Part shown: piece by piece, positions 29,149-38,041 of the stretch
Numbering within the stretch: position 1 is the stretch's first letter
Layout of the letters: every line of letters starts with the position of its first letter
Assembly: GCF_000737065.1 (NCBI RefSeq)
Contig: NZ_AQRC01000016.1
Coordinates: 55,958 to 119,957, forward strand
Direction: 5' to 3'
DNA: 64,000 nt
Source of the DNA: Thioclava atlantica
GTDB lineage: Bacteria; Pseudomonadota; Alphaproteobacteria; Rhodobacterales; Rhodobacteraceae
The notes under the pieces: generated by a model
Seen by the model: only the letters and a program-made list of their open reading frames with translations
Told to the model about the DNA's origin: nothing
Databases searched by the model: none
Made by a program: the position numbers and the translations under genes

Positions 29149-30900
29149 GTGACCACGCTTGCGCGATGGGTCCGTCATGGGCTGTTAGTCGTCCTCCTGA
29201 CCATTTTCGCACCGCTCGCGGCGCTCGCTGCGCCCTATGCGGCCCTCGTCATGGACATGCGAACCGGCGAGGTGCTCTACTCGAAGAACGCCGACACCCC
29301 GCTCCACCCCGCCTCGCTGACGAAGATGATGACGCTCTACATCACCTTCCAAGCCATCGAGCATGGGGAATTCAGCCTCGATTCCATCGTCACCGTCACC
29401 AAGCACGCCGCAAGCCAGCCGCCCTCGCGCCTCGGGCTGCGCCCGGGCCAGCGCATCGCGGTGCGCTACTTGATTCGCGCCGCCGCGATCAAATCGGCCA
29501 ACGATGCGGCCGCGGCCCTCGGCGATTTCATCGGCGGCTCGGAAGCGGGCTTTGCCGAGCGGATGAACCGCACCGCGCGCCAGCTCGGCATGACCAACAC
29601 CCATTTCGTGAACGCCAATGGCCTGACCCGCCGGGGCCACCTGTCCTCCGCGCATGACATGACCATCCTCGGCCGCCACCTGTTTTTCGATTTCCCGCAA
29701 TATTACAACATCTTCTCGCGCCGCTCGGCCGATGCGAAGATCGCCAAGGTCTATTCGACCAACCGCCGCTTCCTGAACGCCTATGAGGGCGCGGACGGGA
29801 TCAAGACCGGCTACACCTCGGCTTCGGGCTTCAACCTGACCGCCTCGGCCAAGCGCGGCTCGAAGCGGATCATCGCCACCGTCTTCGGCGGCACCTCGAC
29901 CGCGCAGCGCAATGCCAAGATGGCCGACCTGCTCGATCTGGGCTTCAAGCGCGCCCCCGGGAAAGCCCCGATCCTGCGCCCGAAGATCCCGGCCTATATC
30001 GCGCCGCAGGGCAACGAACCGGCGCTGCTGGCGAAGAACCTCGCGCCCAAGGCGAGCCCGCGCCCCGATCTGCGCCCCGCGCCGCCCGCGGCTGACGGCG
30101 ACGCGATCGCACTGGCGCTGGCCGAAGCCGTTCAGGGCGATCAGGTCGACGATGCCACGACGGACATCCCCGAAGACGTGGCCGAGAACACAGACGCTTC
30201 GGGTGCGGCGCAGGCCGATCCGCAAGAGAGCGTGATCGCCGATGCAGGCCCTGCGGGCATCGGGGCGACGATCACCGCGAGCCCGCGCCCGATGGCCTCG
30301 CCGCGCGCGGTGCAGGTCGCGGCCGCCCCCGCCAAGCCGGCCGAACCGGCGCAGGCAGGCGCGGGCGATGTCGCCGCCGCCATCGAGCCCAGCGACGTCC
30401 AGCTCGCCTCCTACGAGCCGGGCACCAATGGCAAGACCGGACCGCAATTCCTGCAAGACACCAAGCCGCAGCCCGAAACCCTCGAGCTCGCCAAGGCCCG
30501 CTCGCTCGATGTGACCAACGCGCTCAAATCCGCAGGCGACAAGAGCCAGACCGGTCAGCAAGATGCGGCGGCGACGGATTCGCAGGTGATCCTCGCGGCG
30601 CTGACGCCGCCCGCCCCGACCCCGCAGGCCAAACCCCGCGTCGTGGCCCGCGTCTCGAGCTCGGGCGGGCGCAACTGGGGTGTCAGCATCGGCCAGTACG
30701 GCTCGCGTTTCGCCGCCGAGCGCCACATGCTGACCACCGCGCTGATGGAGACCGACACGCTGGGAGAGGCACTGCGCAAGGTCGCGCGCCGCACGACCGG
30801 CTATGAGGCGAATTTCGTAGGAATGACCGAGGACATGGCGCAGCTCGCCTGCGCACGGCTTCAAGCCCGCGCCATGGACTGCAAGGTGATCGGACCGTAA
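29149..30900 (+). CDS. D-alanyl-D-alanine carboxypeptidase with C-terminal SPOR domain
   Basis: Encodes 583 aa starting at GTG. A signal peptide (about residues 1-28, ending ALAA) precedes a class A DD-carboxypeptidase (peptidase S11) domain with the SxxK motif at Ser56/Lys59, SAN at 116-118 and KTG at 219-221. A long Ala/Pro-rich linker (about 290-500) leads to a SPOR-like domain (about 510-583) with WGVSIGQYGSRFAAE, which binds denuded glycan at division sites. It trims terminal D-Ala from peptidoglycan, probably at the septum. It ends at a strong terminator. The GTG is preceded by TAGGTGA. Confidence 0.92.
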   Translation: MTTLARWVRHGLLVVLLTIFAPLAALAAPYAALVMDMRTGEVLYSKNADTPLHPASLTKMMTLYITFQAIEHGEFSLDSIVTVTKHAASQPPSRLGLRPGQRIAVRYLIRAAAIKSANDAAAALGDFIGGSEAGFAERMNRTARQLGMTNTHFVNANGLTRRGHLSSAHDMTILGRHLFFDFPQYYNIFSRRSADAKIAKVYSTNRRFLNAYEGADGIKTGYTSASGFNLTASAKRGSKRIIATVFGGTSTAQRNAKMADLLDLGFKRAPGKAPILRPKIPAYIAPQGNEPALLAKNLAPKASPRPDLRPAPPAADGDAIALALAEAVQGDQVDDATTDIPEDVAENTDASGAAQADPQESVIADAGPAGIGATITASPRPMASPRAVQVAAAPAKPAEPAQAGAGDVAAAIEPSDVQLASYEPGTNGKTGPQFLQDTKPQPETLELAKARSLDVTNALKSAGDKSQTGQQDAAATDSQVILAALTPPAPTPQAKPRVVARVSSSGGRNWGVSIGQYGSRFAAERHMLTTALMETDTLGEALRKVARRTTGYEANFVGMTEDMAQLACARLQARAMDCKVIGP

Positions 30901-30926
30901 TCTTCCTCCGCGGGATCCGATCAGAC

Positions 30927-30954
30927 AAGCCGCGCCTTTCGGGGCGCGGCTTTT
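30927..30954 (+). terminator. Rho-independent terminator after the DD-carboxypeptidase
   Basis: AAGCCGCGCC (30927-30936), loop TTTCGG, GGCGCGGCTT (30943-30952) and a TTTT run at 30951-30954. Confidence 0.9.
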
Positions 30955-30989
30955 CTCATTCCCTCCGAGGGCGGCATGGGCGGTGCGCG

Positions 30990-31027
30990 GTGGAGCCTCC
31001 GGCGGGGGTATTTCGCTCTAGGTGAAG
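30990..31027 (+). repeat. Dispersed intergenic repeat, single copy
   Basis: GAGCCTCCGGCGGGGG, TATTTCGCT and CTAGGTGAAG. It is nearly the same as the copy at 20.1 kb and lies between the convergent DD-carboxypeptidase and ccoS genes. Confidence 0.7.
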
Positions 31028-31087
31028 AGATCGGATCGACGCGTCCCGGCGCCGGTAGCCTCGCGAGTGCGGCGCCGCTCTGCGGTC

Positions 31088-31249
31088 TCATTCCTGCTTC
31101 GGATGGTCGTCATATTCGGGCGAGAGGATCCGCTCGGCATCGCCTTTCGGATCGTCATATTGCCGGGTACGGATCGTCCACCAGAAGGCCGCGAGGCCGA
31201 CCCCGCCAAGCAGCAGGGAAATCGGGATCGAATAGAGCAAGGCTTCCAT
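31088..31249 (-). CDS. ccoS: cbb3 oxidase maturation protein CcoS
   Basis: Encodes 53 aa, found by reading the minus strand directly: MEALLYSIPISLLLGG, one membrane helix to about residue 24, then WTIRTRQYDDPKGDAERIL and an acidic tail. The helix followed by a tract with a conserved QYDDP-type sequence is the FixS/CcoS pattern. CcoS is needed for cofactor insertion into the cbb3 oxidase. It starts 10 bases after the ccoI stop, completing the order ccoG-H-I-S. Confidence 0.93.
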   Translation of the reverse strand: MEALLYSIPISLLLGGVGLAAFWWTIRTRQYDDPKGDAERILSPEYDDHPKQE

Positions 31250-31259
31250 GGCGGTCTCC

Positions 31260-33485
31260 TCAGCGCAGTCGAAGGGAATTGAGCGACACCGTGATCGAGG
31301 AGGCCGACATCGCGAGCGCGGCCATCAGCGGCGTCGCGAGCCCGACGAGAGCGAGCGGCACCGCGATCACGTTATAGACGATGGAGATGCCGAAATTCTC
31401 CTTGATCCGGCGACGCGCCTGCACCGCGATCGTCGCCGCCTCGGCCACCGGGGCGAGATCGCGCCCGAGAAGGACGATATCGGATGCGGTGCGCGCGGCA
31501 TCGAGCGCCGAGGCCGGCGAGACCGACACATGCGCCGCGGCGAGCGCAGCGGTATCGTTAAGCCCGTCGCCCACCATCAGAACGCGACGGCCCTGAGCGG
31601 TCAGGTCGGCCACGAGCTGCGCTTTCTCCTGCGGCAGCACGCCCGCGCGCATGTGCCCGATATCGAGCCGCCCCGCGAGCTCCGCGACCGCCCCCTCGAC
31701 ATCGCCCGAGACGAGCCAGACCTGTTTGCCCTGCGCGCGCAGCCCCGCGACCGCCTCTTCGGCGCCCGGGCGCAGACTGTCGGCGAAGGTGATCGCAACC
31801 GGCGGCCGCGCCCCGATGCGCAGATGGGTGGCGGTGCTCGCCCCCTCCTCGGCCCCGATCCAGTTCGCGCGGCCAAGCCGCACGGTCTCGCCCTGCCACC
31901 GGCCCTCGATGCCGTAGCCGGGCACCTCGCGGAGATCCTCGAGTTGCGCGGCCTGCGCCCCCTGCCCTGCCGCCGCCTCGTGCAGCGCGCGGGCCAGCGG
32001 GTGGGAAGATCCCTCGGCCAGCGCCATCGCCACCGAGAGCGCCTCGGGATCGAGGTCATCGAGGTTTTGCGGATGCGGTGCGCCCATCGTCAGCGTGCCG
32101 GTCTTGTCGAAGACGACCGTGTCGATCTCGGCCATGCGTTCGAGCGCGGTCCCGTCCTTGATCAGGAGCCCCTTGCGAAACAGCTTGCCGCTCGCCGCGG
32201 TGACCACGGCGGGCACCGCGAGGCCGAGCGCACAGGGACAGGTGATGATGAGAACGGCCGCCGCGATGTTCACCGCGAGCCGGAAATCGCCCCCCGTCAC
32301 CCAGGCCCAGGAGCAGAACGCCACGAAGGAGAGCACATGCACGATCGGCGCATAGAGCCGCGCGGCGCGTTCGGCCAGCGAGGTGTATTTCGTGCGCGCC
32401 GATTCCGCCGCCGCCACCAGATCGGCCATCCGGTGCAGCGAGCTGTCGCGCCCCGCGGCGGTGACCCGCAGCGTGAGCGGGCCGGTGAGGTTCACCTCGC
32501 CCGCGCTCATCACCATGCCGGGTGCCACCTGCACCGGCAGGCTCTCGCCCGTCAAGAGCGAGCGGTCGCTTTCGGAATGCCCCTCGAGGACCTCGCCATC
32601 GGCGGGGATCCGGCCGCCGGGGCGGACCCGGATCAGATCGCCGGGCGCCAGTTCGCCCACCGCAACGGCGACCTCCGCGCCATCGCGCAGAACGGTTGCG
32701 CGCGGCACTTCAAGCGCGGCCAGTTCCTCGGCCGCCGAGCGCGCCACGGCGCGGGTGCGATAGTCGAGATAGCGCCCCACCAGCAGGAAGAAGGTGAGCA
32801 TCGTGGCGGCTTCGAAATAGGCATGCGCGCCCGAATGGACCGTTTCGAAAAGCGAGATCCCGAGCGCGAGCATGATCGCGAGCGAGATTGGCACGTCCAT
32901 CCCCAGGCGCCGCCCGCGCAGCGCGGCGAGCGCGTTGGCGAAGAAGGGCTGGGCCGCGAAGACCGTGGTCGGGATCGCGATCGCCGCCGAGATCCAGTGG
33001 AAGAGATCGCGGGTGCTGTCCTGCGCCCCCGACCAGACCGCGATCGAGAGCATCATGATGTTCATCATCGCGAAGCCCGAAACCCCGATCCGCATCAGCA
33101 GGTCGCGGCCGCGCCTGTCGGCCTCGGTGGCCGAAAGCATCCCGGGATCGAGTTCATGCGCCTCGTAGCCGATCCGGTCCAGCGCGCCGATGAGACTGGC
33201 CGGTTCGACATCGCCCTCCGCATCGACCGAGGCGCGTTTGAGCGTGAGGTTCACCCGGGCCGATTTCACGCCCGGCTGCTTCATCAGCTCGCGCTCGACA
33301 TCGGTGATGCAGACCGCGCAATGGGCCGTGGGCAGCGAGAGCATGATCCGCGCGCCCTTGATATCGCCCGATTTCGCCAATTGCTCGGCCGAAGGGGCCG
33401 CGATGCAGGCCGGGCAAGCCGAGGCGGAGACGTGCTCTTCCTCATAGGCGTTGCGAGGCGCAGGGCTGGCGGGCGAGACGGTCAT
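31260..33485 (-). CDS. ccoI: cbb3 oxidase copper-supplying P1B-type ATPase CcoI
   Basis: Encodes 741 aa (also called FixI or RdxI). An extra CxxC at C24/C27 precedes a heavy-metal-associated domain with HCAVC (C56, C59). The P-type ATPase core has the transmembrane CPC in ITCPCALG, DKTGT, SSHPLA and GDGLNDTAAL. This slow Cu(I) ATPase supplies copper for the CuB centre of cbb3 oxidase, unlike CopA at 13 kb, which serves detoxification. It begins four bases after the ccoH stop. Confidence 0.94.
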   Translation of the reverse strand: MTVSPASPAPRNAYEEEHVSASACPACIAAPSAEQLAKSGDIKGARIMLSLPTAHCAVCITDVERELMKQPGVKSARVNLTLKRASVDAEGDVEPASLIGALDRIGYEAHELDPGMLSATEADRRGRDLLMRIGVSGFAMMNIMMLSIAVWSGAQDSTRDLFHWISAAIAIPTTVFAAQPFFANALAALRGRRLGMDVPISLAIMLALGISLFETVHSGAHAYFEAATMLTFFLLVGRYLDYRTRAVARSAAEELAALEVPRATVLRDGAEVAVAVGELAPGDLIRVRPGGRIPADGEVLEGHSESDRSLLTGESLPVQVAPGMVMSAGEVNLTGPLTLRVTAAGRDSSLHRMADLVAAAESARTKYTSLAERAARLYAPIVHVLSFVAFCSWAWVTGGDFRLAVNIAAAVLIITCPCALGLAVPAVVTAASGKLFRKGLLIKDGTALERMAEIDTVVFDKTGTLTMGAPHPQNLDDLDPEALSVAMALAEGSSHPLARALHEAAAGQGAQAAQLEDLREVPGYGIEGRWQGETVRLGRANWIGAEEGASTATHLRIGARPPVAITFADSLRPGAEEAVAGLRAQGKQVWLVSGDVEGAVAELAGRLDIGHMRAGVLPQEKAQLVADLTAQGRRVLMVGDGLNDTAALAAAHVSVSPASALDAARTASDIVLLGRDLAPVAEAATIAVQARRRIKENFGISIVYNVIAVPLALVGLATPLMAALAMSASSITVSLNSLRLR

Positions 33486-33489
33486 CTCA

Positions 33490-33954
33490 TCAGCCTTTCA
33501 CGAACAGGTCGATCCGCTGCCGGAAATGGGTCCCGTCGGCGGCCTTGGCGTCGAGATGGACCAGCCACACCCCCGGCGAGAGATCGACCGGCGCCACGAA
33601 GATCCCGCCGACATTGTCGAAGACCGGCTTCATGTCCTCGCGCACATGGGTCGGACGGCCGACGAGCGCGTCGAAGGAGGCGACCCGGGCGGGCAGCCCT
33701 TGCTTGTCGCGGATCACGAAGCTCAGCTTGCCGCCCGAATATTCGGTCGAGACGTTCCAGCCGAGCGCGTCCTGCGCGGCCTTGTTGCGGTCGAATTCCT
33801 GCGAGGCGACGTAGGAGTTCTCCACCTCGAGGCCGGGGAATGTGCTGACCGCCTGCCAGGCCATGACCACATTGACCGCGATGATCACGCCGAAGGCGGC
33901 CACCGCGATCAGGAGAACCTTGCGTCCGGTAAGGGGCTTGCTCATCGCGCTCAT
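33490..33954 (-). CDS. ccoH: cbb3 oxidase assembly protein CcoH (FixH)
   Basis: Encodes 154 aa. One N-terminal membrane anchor (about residues 12-33) is followed by the periplasmic FixH domain with NSYVASQEFDRNKAAQDALGW, typical of the family. It associates with the oxidase subunits during assembly. The ATG overlaps the ccoG stop region by four bases; the next in-frame ATG (residue 4) is also possible. Confidence 0.92.
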   Translation of the reverse strand: MSAMSKPLTGRKVLLIAVAAFGVIIAVNVVMAWQAVSTFPGLEVENSYVASQEFDRNKAAQDALGWNVSTEYSGGKLSFVIRDKQGLPARVASFDALVGRPTHVREDMKPVFDNVGGIFVAPVDLSPGVWLVHLDAKAADGTHFRQRIDLFVKG

Positions 33955-35399
33955 TCCGTTCTTCCGTTGAAGACCGCCGTCTCCGAGACCCGGTCCTTGT
34001 TCGTCGCATCCTCGATCCAGATCGTCAGCTCCGTGCGCTCGGTGGAGGCGAGTTTCGACCCGGGTGCCGCCATAATATAGAGCCGCTGGGTCAAGGTGTC
34101 ATCCGCGGGCACCGAGACGGTGTTGTCCTCGCTCCCCTCGAGCAGGAGGCTGAGCGCCGCTTGATCCTCGGGCGTCGGCGCCACGGCCGTCACCTTGAAG
34201 GTGGTGTCGGTGCCGTGCTTGTTGCGCAGGCGCAGCGTGTAGATGTTGCGGATCGCGCCCGAGGGTTCGACCACGAAGAGCGGATCGCGGTTCGGCGTGA
34301 TGTTGAAATCGATCGGCGAGCGCATGAAGAGCGCCACCACCAGCCCGACCCCGATCCCGCCCCAGAGCGTGAAATAGAGGAGCGTGCGCGGGCGCAGGAT
34401 GTGCTTCCAGACATTCACGACCGGATTGCCCGCGCGTTCGTTGGCCTCGTCCTTGAGGGCCATGTAGCCGATCAGGCCGCGGGGCTTGCCGATCTTGTCC
34501 ATCATCTCGTTGCAGGCGTCGATGCACAGCCCGCAGGTGATGCATTCGAGCTGCTGCCCGTCGCGGATGTCGATGCCCATCGGACAGACGTTGAAACAGG
34601 CCATGCAGTCGATGCAATCGCCCTGCGTCGGATCGTGCTCGCCCTTCTTCAGCTTGCCGCGCGGCTCGCCGCGCCATTCGCGATAGGCGATGGTGATCGT
34701 GTCCTCGTCCATCATCGCGGCCTGGATGCGCGGCCAGGGGCAGGCATAGATGCAGATCTGCTCACGCGCGAAGCCGCCGAAACCGAAGGTCGTGGCGGTC
34801 ATCACCGCGATCGTCATATAGGCGATCGGCGAGGCGGTTCCGGCGAAGAGCTCGCGCAGCAGCGTCGGCGCGTCGGTGAAGTAGAAGACCCAGGCCCCGC
34901 CCGTGGCGAGCCCCATCAGCAGCCACAGCGTCCATTTGGTGACGCGCTTGCGGATCTTCTCGGCGTTCCAGTCCTGGCGCAGCAGGCGGATCCGGGCGTT
35001 GCGATCACCCTCGACCCACCGCTCCACGAGAATGAAAAGATCGGTCCAGACCGTCTGCGGGCAGGCATAGCCGCACCAGACCCGGCCGAGCGCGGAGGTG
35101 AACAGGAACAGACCGAGCCCCGCCATGATCAGCAGGCCCGCGACGAAATAGAATTCCTGCGGCCAGATCTCGATCATGAAGAAGAAGAATCTGCGATTGG
35201 CGAGGTCGAGAAGCACTGCCTGATCGGGCAGCTCGGGCCCGCGATCCCAGCGGATCCAGGGCAGGATGTAGTAGAGGCCCAGCATCACCCCCATCAGGAT
35301 CCATTTCAGCCGGCGGAAGTCCCCCTTCACGCGGCGCGGGAAGATGGGTTCGCGCGCGGAATAGAGGGGCGGCGGTTCTGGGGTCTCGGTGGAGCTCAC
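33951..35399 (-). CDS. ccoG: cbb3 oxidase accessory iron-sulfur protein CcoG (FixG/RdxB)
   Basis: Encodes 482 aa. Membrane helices at about 33-50, 84-105 and beyond flank an early CGYACPQTVW motif and CIYACPWPRIQ. Two 4Fe-4S ferredoxin motifs follow (CIDCMACFNVCP and CITCGLCIDAC). The C-terminal periplasmic part is an Ig-like FixG domain. CcoG reduces Cu(II) to Cu(I) for CuB assembly. The start is GTG at 35399 with GGAGAGAG upstream. An FNR-type box lies 66 bases before the start codon. Confidence 0.94.
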   Translation of the reverse strand: MSSTETPEPPPLYSAREPIFPRRVKGDFRRLKWILMGVMLGLYYILPWIRWDRGPELPDQAVLLDLANRRFFFFMIEIWPQEFYFVAGLLIMAGLGLFLFTSALGRVWCGYACPQTVWTDLFILVERWVEGDRNARIRLLRQDWNAEKIRKRVTKWTLWLLMGLATGGAWVFYFTDAPTLLRELFAGTASPIAYMTIAVMTATTFGFGGFAREQICIYACPWPRIQAAMMDEDTITIAYREWRGEPRGKLKKGEHDPTQGDCIDCMACFNVCPMGIDIRDGQQLECITCGLCIDACNEMMDKIGKPRGLIGYMALKDEANERAGNPVVNVWKHILRPRTLLYFTLWGGIGVGLVVALFMRSPIDFNITPNRDPLFVVEPSGAIRNIYTLRLRNKHGTDTTFKVTAVAPTPEDQAALSLLLEGSEDNTVSVPADDTLTQRLYIMAAPGSKLASTERTELTIWIEDATNKDRVSETAVFNGRTE

Positions 35400-35464
35400 G
35401 ACTCTCTCCGTTCTGAATAGTCTGCGTCCGGGGCTCGTTCTGGTATGACATAGACGTGACGACT

Positions 35465-35478
35465 TTGACCTGCGTCAA
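35465..35478 (-). promoter_or_regulatory. FNR/FnrL box upstream of ccoG
   Basis: TTGACCTGCGTCAA, a perfect TTGA-N6-TCAA dyad. A class II start about 41 bases away would fall near 35430, with CAGAAC (35442-35437) in the -10 position. Confidence 0.8.
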
Positions 35479-35506
35479 AAAGACAGGTTGGCCATGCAGG
35501 AAATCG

Positions 35507-36397
35507 TTACATACCGGTTCTTTCTCGCTCCGTGGCCTGCTTGTGAAGCCAGGTCAGGAAATGGCGCAGCGCCGGCCGCTTCACGCCCGGTCGCGTGACC
35601 GTGTAATAGCCCTTTTCCACGCCTTCTTCAAATAGCAGGCGCAACCGGCCCGCGGCGATATCCTCCTCGACAGACACGCGCGCGGTCACGGCCACCCCCT
35701 GCCCGCGCCGCGCCGCCTCGATCAGCAGATTTCCGGGCAGGACGGTCACGCCCTGCGCGCGATCGCCGCCGATGCCCTGACGCGCGAACCAGTCGCTCGC
35801 TTCCGACGTGCCGAGCTCCTTCAGGAGCGGCAGGCCACGCAGACAGGCGGGGGTCTCGTAGCGCCCCGTTCCCACCAGAGCGGGCGCGGCGACGACCGCC
35901 AGGGGCGAGCGCACGAGAAGCCGCGACTCGAGCCCCGGCCAGTTGCCATTTCCGAAGCGCAGCGCAACCTCCACCCCGCCTGGCGCGAGCGCGACGACCG
36001 AGGCGGAGGGGTCGATGCTCAGGCCGATCTCGGGATGGGCCTCGCGAAAGGCGGGCAGCCGCGGCATGAGCCAGGATGCGGCGAAACCCGGCGTGGTCGA
36101 GATCTGCAGCGGGCGGGTATCGCCTTCGGTGCTGAGCGCGGCGATCGCCTGCGCGATCGTGCCGAACCCCTCTTGCAGCGCCTGCGCGAGCTGCCGCCCC
36201 TCCGGAGAAAGCTGCGGCCGCGCTCCGGAGCGGTCCACGAGGCTCAGATCGAGATGCGTCTCGAGTGCGCGCAGTTGCTGACTGATCGCCGCATGGGAGA
36301 CGTTGAGCGCGCGTCCGGCGCCCGCGACGGAACCGCATTCGGCAAAGGCCGAGAAAGCGCGCAACGCGGTGAGCGGGGGGAGAGATCGCCAGTCCAT
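35507..36397 (-). CDS. LysR-family transcriptional regulator (GcvA-like)
   Basis: Encodes 296 aa. The winged HTH is at about residues 7-65 (LTALRAFSAFAECGSVAGAG, SHAAISQQLRALE), followed by a LysR substrate-binding domain (about 93-290). The start LPPLTALRAF and the overall form resemble GcvA-type regulators. It lies between the two cco clusters but carries no feature linking it to oxygen control. Its likely targets are itself and the small plus-strand ORF 100 bases away. The effector is unknown. Confidence 0.88.
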   Translation of the reverse strand: MDWRSLPPLTALRAFSAFAECGSVAGAGRALNVSHAAISQQLRALETHLDLSLVDRSGARPQLSPEGRQLAQALQEGFGTIAQAIAALSTEGDTRPLQISTTPGFAASWLMPRLPAFREAHPEIGLSIDPSASVVALAPGGVEVALRFGNGNWPGLESRLLVRSPLAVVAAPALVGTGRYETPACLRGLPLLKELGTSEASDWFARQGIGGDRAQGVTVLPGNLLIEAARRGQGVAVTARVSVEEDIAAGRLRLLFEEGVEKGYYTVTRPGVKRPALRHFLTWLHKQATERERTGM

Positions 36398-36498
36398 GAC
36401 CGTAACCTCTACTTACATATCCGAAAGTTTCCTGAGTCGCATATTTTCGCAGAGAGCGCATCATGACCAGAGTTCATGCACCGCACAGGAGATCCGCC

Positions 36499-36660
36499 AT
36501 GAAAGCCAGAGTTACACCCGACCCGCTCTTTCCCGCCCGGATGAGCCTCGATCCGCCGCAAAGCAACTGGCCGCATCTGCCGCAACCGGAGGCCCCGCGC
36601 CGCCATGATCTGACGCACCGCCCCGGCTTCTGGGAACGCGTGCGGAGGATGCGGCAATGA
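36499..36660 (+). CDS. Small unknown protein divergent from the LysR gene
   Basis: Encodes 53 aa (MKARVTPDPLFPARMSLDPP to WERVRRMRQ), rich in Pro and Arg, with no membrane helix or cysteine. The ATG follows CAGGAGATCCGCC, a good ribosome site, which is the main support. A further in-frame ATG at 36463 lacks such a site. It is divergent from a LysR regulator, a common arrangement for a regulated target. I do not recognise the family. Confidence 0.5.
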   Translation: MKARVTPDPLFPARMSLDPPQSNWPHLPQPEAPRRHDLTHRPGFWERVRRMRQ

Positions 36661-36803
36661 TCGGGATCTGGGCCCAAAGCTTCGCGGTCGCGACACGGAT
36701 GGACCGGTCTCCCACCGCGCCCGTGGCCGGCTCGCATCGCCGCATTCGCGAAACGGGAAAGCTTGCTTTCGCAAAAGATGCATATCAGATAAAGGAAAAG
36801 TGA
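36657..36803 (+). CDS. Possible second small ORF, translationally coupled
   Basis: Encodes 48 aa (MIGIWAQSFAVATRMDRSPT to DAYQIKEK). Its ATG overlaps the previous stop in ATGA, which suggests coupling. Against it, the 3' end runs into the hairpin that terminates the ccoNOQP transcript on the other strand, and it resembles no family I know. It may be chance. Confidence 0.25.
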   Translation: MIGIWAQSFAVATRMDRSPTAPVAGSHRRIRETGKLAFAKDAYQIKEK

Positions 36804-36825
36804 GCCTCACGGATGAGAGGCTCAC
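36791..36825 (-). terminator. Rho-independent terminator of the ccoNOQP operon
   Basis: Perfect 9-bp stem GTGAGCCTC/GAGGCTCAC (36800-36808 and 36817-36825) followed on the minus strand by TTTTCCTTT. Confidence 0.85.
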
Positions 36826-36833
36826 TGATAAGG

Positions 36834-36879
36834 GCACCGGCACCCCAGGAAACGCGCGAACAGGACGGGGTGCCGGTGC
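36834..36879. repeat. Perfect 13-bp inverted repeat after ccoP
   Basis: GCACCGGCACCCC (36834-36846) pairs perfectly with GGGGTGCCGGTGC (36867-36879) across 20 bases. It lies between the ccoP stop and the terminator and could stabilise the 3' end of the cco mRNA. It lacks its own T-run. Confidence 0.8.
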
Positions 36880-36913
36880 GTTCCAAGGGACCGAAGCCCC
36901 TCAGAATTCGGTA

Positions 36914-37798
36914 TTACTGACCACCGCCGAGGCCGTGAACATAGGCCGCGACCGCGCGGATATCGGCTTCCGACAGGCGCGTATTCCAGTTCGGCATCAC
37001 GCCGAAACGGGCATTGGTCACGGTTTCGGTCAGCGTCGCGACATCGCCGCCATAGAGCCAGACGGCGTCGGTCAGGTTCGGAGCGCCCTGCATCTGGTCG
37101 CCCGTGCCGTCATCGCCGTGGCAGGCCGCGCAGTTGTCGGCGAACACGGTCGCGCCGGCATCCGCGAGCTGAGCGTCATGCTCCTGCCCCGAGATCTGGC
37201 GAACATATTGCACGACCTCGTCGATCTGCTGCGGCTCGAGGATGCCATCCTTGCCGAAGGCGGGCATCTGCGAGTACCGGGCCTCTTCGTCCGGGTCGGT
37301 CTCGTTGCGGATGCCGTGGGTCACGGTGAAGTGGATATCCTCCATCGTGCCGCCCCAGAGCCAGGCGCTGTCGAGCAGGTTGGGATAGCCGAGCTGCGAA
37401 TTGCCGCCCGCGCCCGCCCCGTGGCATTGCGCGCACCAGGTCCGGAACACGGCCCCGCCCGCATTCTGGGTATAGTTCTTCAGCTCGGGATCGGCCGAGA
37501 TCTCGTTGAGATCCACCGCCACGAGCTTCTCCTGGATCGGCTTGTTCATCGTGGCGAACTTGTCGATCTCGGTCTGCACGTTGGCGCGGGTCGAGGAATG
37601 GAGCACGCCCGGCGTCGCCCCGTCCTTGAAGATCGGCCAGGCGGGCATCGCGATAGAATAGCCGACGCCCCACACGACGCAGGCATAGAAGGTCCAGAGC
37701 CACCACTTGGGCAGCGGGTTGTTGTATTCCTCGATGCCGTCCCACGAATGCCCCGTGGTCTCGACCTCATGCTTTTGCTTGTTTGGTCTCTTGCTCAT
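36914..37798 (-). CDS. ccoP: cbb3 cytochrome c oxidase, dihaem subunit III
   Basis: Encodes 294 aa. An N-terminal cytoplasmic tail and one membrane helix (about 32-55) are followed by two cytochrome c domains with CAQCH (about residue 121) and CAACH (about residue 219) and distal methionines in SQMPAFG and FGVMPNW. It takes electrons from soluble cytochrome c and passes them to CcoO. It is last in the ccoNOQP operon. Confidence 0.96.
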   Translation of the reverse strand: MSKRPNKQKHEVETTGHSWDGIEEYNNPLPKWWLWTFYACVVWGVGYSIAMPAWPIFKDGATPGVLHSSTRANVQTEIDKFATMNKPIQEKLVAVDLNEISADPELKNYTQNAGGAVFRTWCAQCHGAGAGGNSQLGYPNLLDSAWLWGGTMEDIHFTVTHGIRNETDPDEEARYSQMPAFGKDGILEPQQIDEVVQYVRQISGQEHDAQLADAGATVFADNCAACHGDDGTGDQMQGAPNLTDAVWLYGGDVATLTETVTNARFGVMPNWNTRLSEADIRAVAAYVHGLGGGQ

Positions 37799-37828
37799 AA
37801 TTCCACGCCTCCTTCGAACGTGGCGCCG

Positions 37829-38029
37829 TCATTCCTGAGGGGTCCGGCGCGAGCCGGACGCCTCGGAACTGGCGGGTTTGTCTTCATTCCGGAAGGGGAT
37901 GGCGGACGTATCCTCGTAGGTCTTGCGTGCCCCGGGCCGGAAGACCCAGAGGAAGACCCCGATGAAGAACACGAACAGGAAGATCAGAAACCAGCTGTCC
38001 GCGAACTCTCTGAGGAGATGATAGTCCAT
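37829..38029 (-). CDS. ccoQ: cbb3 cytochrome c oxidase subunit IV
   Basis: Encodes 66 aa with one membrane helix (about residues 10-31) and the typical FRPGARKTYEDTSAIPF segment after it. CcoQ stabilises the complex and the CcoP interaction. It lies 11 bases after ccoO. Confidence 0.94.
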   Translation of the reverse strand: MDYHLLREFADSWFLIFLFVFFIGVFLWVFRPGARKTYEDTSAIPFRNEDKPASSEASGSRRTPQE

Positions 38030-38041
38030 CTTGCTTATCCC

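Noticed and set aside
36439..36780. Similar sequences (GCATATTTTCGC and the reverse of GCGAAAAGATGC) flanking the small ORFs, as possible element ends
   Set aside because: Extended alignment falls to about 13 of 21 matches, no target duplication or transposase is visible, so a mobile element is not supported.
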